NCBI GenBank assembly: GCA_910592005.1
Contig: CAJVPP010002564.1
Location: 1-14,388, forward strand
Source of the DNA: Funneliformis mosseae
Taxonomy: Eukaryota > Glomeromycota > Glomeromycetes > Glomerales > Glomeraceae
Length of the DNA: 14,388 bases
Reading direction: 5' to 3'
This document shows positions 9,638-14,388 of this stretch, one piece after another. The notes under the pieces are model-generated. The model did not search any database and had not been told where the DNA came from. It was given only the letters and a program-made list of their open reading frames with translations. Position 1 is the stretch's first letter; every line of letters starts with the position of its first letter. Both the position numbers and the translations under genes were made by a program.

Positions 9638-11280
9638 ATGCCAAAAGTAAACTCAAAGAAACAATTTAATTAACATACTAAAAACAAGATGAACCTTTAA
9701 AAAAAAATGAAAGTCTCTTATAACTACACAAAAAAAAAAACTTTGTTTAAAAAAATATTATCACCTTTTTTAAAATAAAAAGACTTGGCTAATAAATATG
9801 ATATTAGTGAAGACATAGTAAGTGATATTTTAAAAAAGAAAGACTATTGCTTTCTGTGGATACTAATTTATATCAAGCTAATTTGAAATGTAATAAAAAA
9901 ATTCTGTTAGTAATATGAATAAATAATGTACTTAAAGCTAACTTCATTATTACTGACGATATTCTTTCAATAAAAGCCTTGAGTTTTGCTTTTTTATTAA
10001 AGGAAGATAAGTTTAAAGGGTCTAGTAGTTGGATAGACAACTTTAAAAAATAACACAACTTTAAACAGTATTATATACATAAGGAAGCTGCAAGTGCACT
10101 GCTCAAAAATCTCAAAATAATAAGAGAGAATCTCTGACAAATATTAAAAGAATATAGTTTTGAAGATATATTCAATTATGACGAAACAGGACTATTTTGG
10201 AAGATAAAACTATGTTGAATAATATCTAATGAACAAACATTAAAAAAGAAACAATCAAAGGATTGTATAATGATTCTACTTACATGCAATACAACGGAGA
10301 GTGAAAAGCTGATGTCTTTTTTTATACACAAGTATGAAAATTCTAAGATTATTAAGAATATTAATAAAGAATGCTTCCAGTTAAATACTATTAGAATCAA
10401 AAAAGTTGAATGCAGGATTCAATCTGAAATGATTACATAAAAAAACTCGATACAAAAATGAGAAGACAAAATCAGAAAATTATCCTTATTGTGAACAATG
10501 TTCTGACACATATTCTTTATAAAATCATCTATCTAACTAATATCACTATTCAATCCCTTTCTCCAAATACCACTGCACACCTCTAACCTTATGATCAAGG
10601 TATCATAAATAGTTTTAAGGTGAGAAATATAATTGATTTAATAATTCTTTAGTTAAAATATAATTGACATTAACTTTATTTATATTTAATTCTAATTCAA
10701 TTTATTTTAAGCATAATATCAAAAGCTTTATTTATAAAATCAGGTTAAAGCTTTTGATAAATTTAATGAATACCATATCGAATCTTCTGAAATTAATATT
10801 AAAAAATATATAAAATACATTACACAAGCATGGAATAACATTACAAATAAAACAATTGAAAATTGTTGGGTAAAAGCAGATATTTTATCTAAAGATAATC
10901 ATAAAAATGAGGATGAAACTGGTAATGATATATTATTTGAACTTAAACGATTAAAGAAAATGAAAAAAGTTCAAGTATTAATCAATAAATTAGATTTTGA
11001 AAATCCTTTTTTCACTGAAGAATTTGTTAAGTATGATAAGTTCAAAATTACGGATAAAATAATATTTAACAAAGAAATTTTAAAAGCAATTTTATCTGAT
11101 TAAAAAGACGAAAGAGAAAAAGATTTTTTATCATCAATAATTACTTCTGAGAAAGTTATTGAGGTTTATAATAAAGTAATTCTATATTTGAAGCAGCAAG
11201 AAAATCTTTTAGCATGAAAAAGAAAGAGTTAAGATCTATTAAAAAGCTTAGAAAAGAAGCTTTAAAATAACAGTTTGTCT
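9638..11280 (+). pseudogene. decayed pogo/Tigger-like DDE transposase
   Basis: Eroded transposase of the pogo branch of Tc1/mariner. From ATG 9638 (MPKVNSKKQFN) the order is: a CENP-B-like helix-turn-helix (DLANKYDISEDIVSDILKKK, about 9782-9841); a Tc5-type HTH (DDILSIKALSFAFLLKED through SSSWIDNFKK, about 9955-10050); the DDE core with EDIFNYDETGLFWK (first Asp, 10180-10182), LLTCNTTESEKL, IHKYEN, IVNNVLTH (second Asp now Asn, AAC at 10494-10496) and SPNTTAHL then YDQGIINSFK (third Asp, 10593-10595); and a C-terminal part, AFDKFNEYHIESSEINIKKY onward, open from about 10743 to 11100. Three stops near 10396-10431 stand where Trp is expected. A probable intron lies at 10620-10711. Frameshifts and stops rule out activity. 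The C-terminal third is the best preserved part. Confidence 0.88.
10620..10711 (+). other. probable intron in the pogo-like pseudogene
   Basis: After SFK the sequence reads GTGAGAAAT and loses coding character until TTATTTTAAG at 10711, after which recognisable transposase text resumes in another frame. A branch-like TTCTAATTC lies about 20 bases before the acceptor. The frames on the two sides do not match exactly, so a base has been lost near a junction or the boundaries are slightly off. Confidence 0.55.
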
Positions 11281-11964
11281 CTTCAAAACAAACTAATCTC
11301 AATAAATTTATTATTATAATAAAATAATAATTTGGAAGTTACCATAATAATGGTTAATAATATTTACAATTTAGTTTTTTTTTACTTTTATAAAATAAAT
11401 ACAGAATAAAATGATATTATAGTTATATGAAATTTTGATATATTAACTAAATAACACTTCCGTGATTATGTTAAAATTTTGTTAAAATTATATTGAGAAA
11501 TCATATTGTTTTTATTAATTTTTAACTAATTTTTTATTGAACTTATGTTAAAATTGCTTATTGAATTTTTTATTAAATTGTGGTAAATAATTTTATAATG
11601 ATTTTTTATTTATCATTGAGGTGATGATTTATTATTATTAATCTATTCTGATTGTCTGATATATATATTTATTAAATTGCATAAGTTATTTTTAAATTGA
11701 TCTAATTTTTATAAATAATACAATATATTATTATTTTAACTTTTTATTTTTAATGCAAATCAGAATTTTGATCATGAAAAGTTCTTTTTGTATTATTTCA
11801 ATCATAAGTAAAGAATTCATAAAATATCAAATCAAATAGATAAATTTATTTATAAAGGAAAGTATTTTTACCATTGTATAATTTTTTATCTTTTGAAATT
11901 TAAATTCATCTTTAAATCACTTTAATTTACTCCTTTAAATTATATTTTTTTATAAACACCAAAA
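11281..11964. other. AT-rich stretch between two pseudogenes
   Basis: This follows the pogo-like C-terminus. Motifs such as ATGTTAAAATTTTGTTAAAATT near 11468 could be decayed remains of the element's right-hand TATAACGAA repeats, but the match is weak. No gene recognised. Confidence 0.45.
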
Positions 11965-12543
11965 ATGGCTACAAGAATAATTTGGAAGAATAATGAAATA
12001 GATTTATTAGTCAAGAAAAGAAGGAGGAAAAATGAAGAATATTATATAAGGTACAGAGGCAATAAGACAGAATTCTGAAGAAATGTAACTTGTTAAATCA
12101 ATAGAAGATATGATACAGCATATTCAACTTGCCAATGCAAGTTAAAATGAAGAAATTTAGTATAGAATTACAATGTAAATAAATAAATGAATAATAATAT
12201 AATGATAAATATAACTTAACAGTATAATTAATACCTTTTAAGACTTTTACAATTATTGAAATGAAGCAAGAAGAGGTGAAAGGTAAACCTATACTATGAA
12301 AAGATTATATGACCTCTTCAGGATTCGATTTTAGGATAGGCTAAGTAATAATTAAAATGTTTTAAATGATTTTTTAGATTTATATTAAATATATTTATTT
12401 TTTTAGAATTGAGACATGCTCATAGAAGAAATCGTAATTTGTCTACTATAAGGTAAAAATAAAATACAAAGTAAAACTATGATGAGCTTGTGAAACAAAA
12501 CTGAAATAAATAGCAAAATCATAATATACCTGCAAAACAATAA
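11965..12543 (+). pseudogene. broken Myb/SANT-like DNA-binding protein gene
   Basis: From ATG 11965 the text MATRIIWKNNEIDLLVKKRR and then YRGNKTEF, INRRYDTAYST and CKLK has the Trp/hydrophobic/basic pattern of a trihelix Myb/SANT-like domain, common in fungal transcription factors and in the accessory protein of PIF/Harbinger transposons. Several stops interrupt it, two of them TGA where Trp would fit. A second part reads NEARRGER and MKRLYDLFRIRF (about 12260-12330). A third, LRHAHRRNRNLSTIR then NYDELVKQN and QNHNIPAKQ, runs to the TAA at about 12541-12543. Parts two and three are joined in phase by a 62-base GT-AG intron (12345-12406). The first junction (donor GTAAAT at 12175, acceptor near 12222 or 12242) is off by a base. 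The domain call rests on memory. Whether it was a host gene or transposon cargo is open. Confidence 0.6.
12345..12406 (+). other. probable intron in the Myb/SANT-like pseudogene
   Basis: GTAATAATT donor, TTTTTTTAG acceptor, 62 bases. Splicing leaves one base of a codon on the left and two on the right, so the frame of YDLFRIRF continues into LRHAHRRNRN. Phase agreement supports an original spliced gene and argues against a retrocopy. Confidence 0.55.
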
Positions 12544-12544
12544 A

Positions 12545-12922
12545 AATTTCATTTTTTTTCTTATTATTCGTTTAATTTCATTTTTTTTTCGTATTATTCA
12601 TTTAATTTTATTTTTCTTTTCATATTATATGTTTAATTTTATTTTTTCTTTTTTATTTTCTAATTTCATTTTTTCATTTCATTTCATTTTCCTATTTTAT
12701 TTCATTTTTCTAATTTCATTTTTTTGTTTTATTTTATTTCTTAATTTTGTTTTATAGTTTCTTTTCATTTGTTTAATTTTATTTTTTCATCTTGTCTTAT
12801 TTATTTAATTTCATTTTATAATTTTGTTTCAGTTTTTTAATTTTGTTTTTTCATCTCATTTAGTTTTCTTTTTATTTCATCTTTATTTTTTCTTTTATTT
12901 TATTTTATTTTTATTTTATTTA
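12545..12922 (+). repeat. T/C-rich tract opening with a 30-bp tandem repeat
   Basis: About 380 bases that are nearly all T with scattered C and A, that is, strongly pyrimidine-biased on this strand. The first part is a recognisable tandem repeat with a 30-base unit of the form TATTATTCGTTTAATTTCAT plus a T run and C: copies at 12561-12590, 12591-12620 and about 12621-12651. It then decays into TTTAATTTCATTTT variants. It lies just downstream of the broken Myb/SANT-like gene. Confidence 0.75.
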
Positions 12923-13039
12923 AAAAAAATGATAAATTAAATTTTTTTTAAAAAAAATTTTAAGTAAATTAATAAAACTATTATACAATAATTAATAAAT
13001 TATATATACAAAATAATATAAAAATATTTCTGAAAAAAT
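12923..13039. other. short AT-rich spacer
   Basis: Homopolymer-rich sequence between the pyrimidine tract and the pogo-type terminus. Nothing recognised. Confidence 0.6.
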
Positions 13040-13159
13040 TATATCATAGCAAAATTATATTTGTATAATAAAATCAGTAATTACCTACTATAACAAAGAT
13101 TCTTATAATAAAGGTCTGATCGGTTGGATCAGTAACTTCATTATATTAAGATATGACTG
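13040..13159. mobile_element. terminus of a second pogo-like element
   Basis: Decayed TATAACGAA-type motifs recur: TCATAGCAAAATT, TATAATAAAATC, TATAACAAAG, TATAATAAAGG and, inverted, TTCATTATATTAAGAT. The end reads ATGACTG followed by TA at 13160-13161, so the outward terminus would be CAGTCAT next to a TA target, as in pogo/Tc1 elements. In the middle is a perfect 6-bp stem, CTGATC and GATCAG (13116-13132), around GGTTG. The body should extend leftwards from here. This end differs in sequence from the left end near 9235, so it more likely belongs to another subfamily than to the same element. Confidence 0.5.
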
Positions 13160-13204
13160 TATACAACTTTTTTTTACTAAACTAATAAGGTGAAGGTTAA
13201 AGTT

Positions 13205-14071
13205 TTAATCAGGCAATCCTCTATCAATATACTTTCCAAATTTCTTCTCAGTTATGATATATACTAATTCTGTAAATATTTTGAGTTCATGGTAATCGAT
13301 AAGGAGAATAAGTATATATAAAATATAGTAACTACACTTACTATAATCTAATAATATAATAATTATTAATTTATTGAGAATATCTTCCTAATCACAGTCA
13401 AGAATTCAGTACATAACTCTTATAAAAGAGTAACAGATTTAGATAAATACTTCTTATCCTTTGACACTAGCTGCTTTCATATTCCTTTTTGACACATCTA
13501 TATTAATCACAGCTTTTTAAATGGTTTTAATCATTAATATATTCATAAATTCTGAGTAAATCATATACTTCAGAAATGTTATCAACAATGAAAAATTTCA
13601 GAACATGATCACCATTTTGATCAATTTTAATAACCAATTTATCTTTCACTTCACTTTAGTTATAAACATTATATAAGCTAAAGTCTTTTTCATTTAAAAA
13701 GAGAAATGAATAGATTGAAAGGCAATTTAATGACCCTTTATCATCTTATATATCCTTAGGTGATAATAAGAGAATTTCCTGAATAGTATTTAGTAAATTC
13801 TTAAAGGAAAATTTATCATTAAACTTTTTTGCCTCAAAGTATATGTTATATTAATCTTTCATTCTTTTACAGCTTCAGTAATGCTGATTGAAGCGCAGAA
13901 GGCTTCTTCATTATCTGACTCATAATTAGACTCATAGTTATTATAATTATCTGACCTTAAGTCAGATCTATTATCAGTACAACTATTTGAGTTACTTAAA
14001 TATTTATTAGGACTAGTGCTATTATAGTAAACGGTTTCATTGTAATCAGTTTAGTCAAAATAGTTGAAATA
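13205..14071 (-). pseudogene. broken gene of unknown function, Asn/Ser/Asp-rich N-terminal part
   Basis: Minus-strand coding text of about 265 codons. It starts near 14071 with a polar low-complexity region (YNETVYYNSTSPNKYLSNSN, then NYNNYESNYESDNEEAF), followed by ISITEAVKE. A one-base loss near 13860 shifts the frame into YNIYFEAKKFNDKFSFKNLL, LNCLSIYSFLFLNEKDFSLY, EVKDKLVIKIDQNGDHVLKF and ISEVYDLLRIYEYIND. A second shift near 13475 leads to AASVKG, YSFIRVMY and EDILNK. A GTAAGT...TTTACAG intron (13341-13270) joins in phase to LVYIITEKKFGKYIDRGLPD and a TAA at 13205. Roughly ten stops interrupt it, mostly TAA where Gln fits and TGA where Trp fits. I recognise no family. The mix of acidic linker and globular part looks like a host or cargo protein more than a transposase. 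The true start is not visible. Confidence 0.5.
13270..13341 (-). other. probable intron in the unknown minus-strand pseudogene
   Basis: Minus-strand donor GTAAGTGTAG at 13341 and acceptor TTTACAG ending at 13270, 72 bases. The exon on each side contributes to one codon in phase, and coding character is better outside than inside. Confidence 0.45.
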
Positions 14072-14211
14072 TGCATGTTATCAGTAAGTAAAGTTATTAT
14101 ATCACAATATAATTTCAAAATGTTTAATTATTTTTTTTTAATGAATGCAAAAAAAATGATAGTAAACTTATTAAACAAATTGAAAAATAAGGCAACAAAA
14201 TATACATTTAG

Positions 14212-14265
14212 AGGATAAGTTTTCTTCATAATCATTATATAAAATATTAGAAGAAGACTTATCCT
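14212..14265. repeat. inverted repeat (hairpin) with 16-bp arms
   Basis: AGGATAAGTTTTCTTC at 14212-14227 and GAAGAAGACTTATCCT at 14250-14265 are complementary at 15 of 16 positions, with a 22-base loop. No U run follows that would suggest a bacterial-type terminator. It could be a tiny palindromic repeat or foldback element. Confidence 0.7.
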
Positions 14266-14283
14266 TCCTAGATATATACTAGA

Positions 14284-14388
14284 TACAGTGACCCACAAAA
14301 GAAACGCAAGTACTATTGGTTACCTTTAAAAGCTTATAACAGGTTAACTATGAGGGCTAAAATCATAATTTTATATTTATTTTAAAGC
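14284..14388. other. possible transposon end at the right edge
   Basis: TA followed by CAGTGACCCAC (from 14286) and a stretch richer in G+C than its surroundings resembles the outward end of a Tc1/Fot1-type element that would continue past the window. The evidence is only the CAGTG-next-to-TA pattern and the composition. The rest of the right edge shows nothing I can name. Confidence 0.25.

Noticed and set aside
9873..10400. Minus-strand frames at 9873-10058 and 10176-10400
   Set aside because: Antisense shadows of the pogo-like transposase, whose plus-strand text is recognisable.
13833..13870. A 38-base GT-AG intron in the minus-strand unknown pseudogene
   Set aside because: Too short for a fungal intron. 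A single-base loss gives continuous coding text across the same stretch.
264..14071. A non-standard genetic code, with TAA/TAG read as Gln and TGA as Trp
   Set aside because: All three stop codons appear inside the remnants, together with frameshifts and lost catalytic residues. Intact cofilin uses CAA for Gln, TGG for Trp and ends at TGA.
1..14388. CRISPR arrays, bacterial operons, tRNA or rRNA genes
   Set aside because: No regularly spaced identical repeats and no cloverleaf or rRNA-like sequence seen. Spliced cofilin shows the DNA is eukaryotic.

Overview
The window looks like nuclear DNA of a fungus with an extremely AT-rich, transposon-laden genome. By eye, G+C is roughly one fifth. The best fit is an arbuscular-mycorrhizal fungus (Glomeromycotina), but that placement is an inference from the intron style, the cofilin and the transposon types, without any database search. 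Only one gene is intact: a three-exon cofilin (actin-depolymerising factor) on the plus strand at 5267-5955, encoding 140 residues.

The other coding-like sequence is eroded. At 264-1347 (+) lies a wrecked Tc1/mariner/IS630-like DDE transposase, apparently cut at its 5' side by the end of a hAT-like element. At 1711-1841 is a 131-bp hAT-type miniature element with perfect 11-bp inverted ends and a perfect 8-bp target duplication. At 2773-3186 (-) is a broken coiled-coil protein gene of unknown function. From 9235 to about 11280 (+) runs a pogo/Tigger-like element with decayed TATAACGAA-type repeats at its left end and a pseudogene showing CENP-B-like HTH, Tc5-like HTH and DDE parts. At 11965-12543 (+) is a broken Myb/SANT-like gene, followed by a long T/C-rich tract that opens with a 30-bp tandem repeat. 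At 13040-13159 is a second pogo-type terminus, and at 13205-14071 (-) a broken gene I do not recognise. The right edge has a strong hairpin and a possible further transposon end.

The damage has a common direction. Trp codons have become TGA or TAG, Gln codons TAA or TAG, catalytic Asp/Glu have become Asn/Lys, and single bases are lost in homopolymers. This is G-to-A and C-to-T decay, as expected from strong AT mutational pressure, 5-methylcytosine deamination or a RIP-like process. Cofilin stands out as an unmutated island. The long stretches between these features (about 3.2-5.1 kb and 6-9.2 kb) are AT-rich DNA in which I could not recognise genes, tRNAs, rRNAs or CRISPR arrays.
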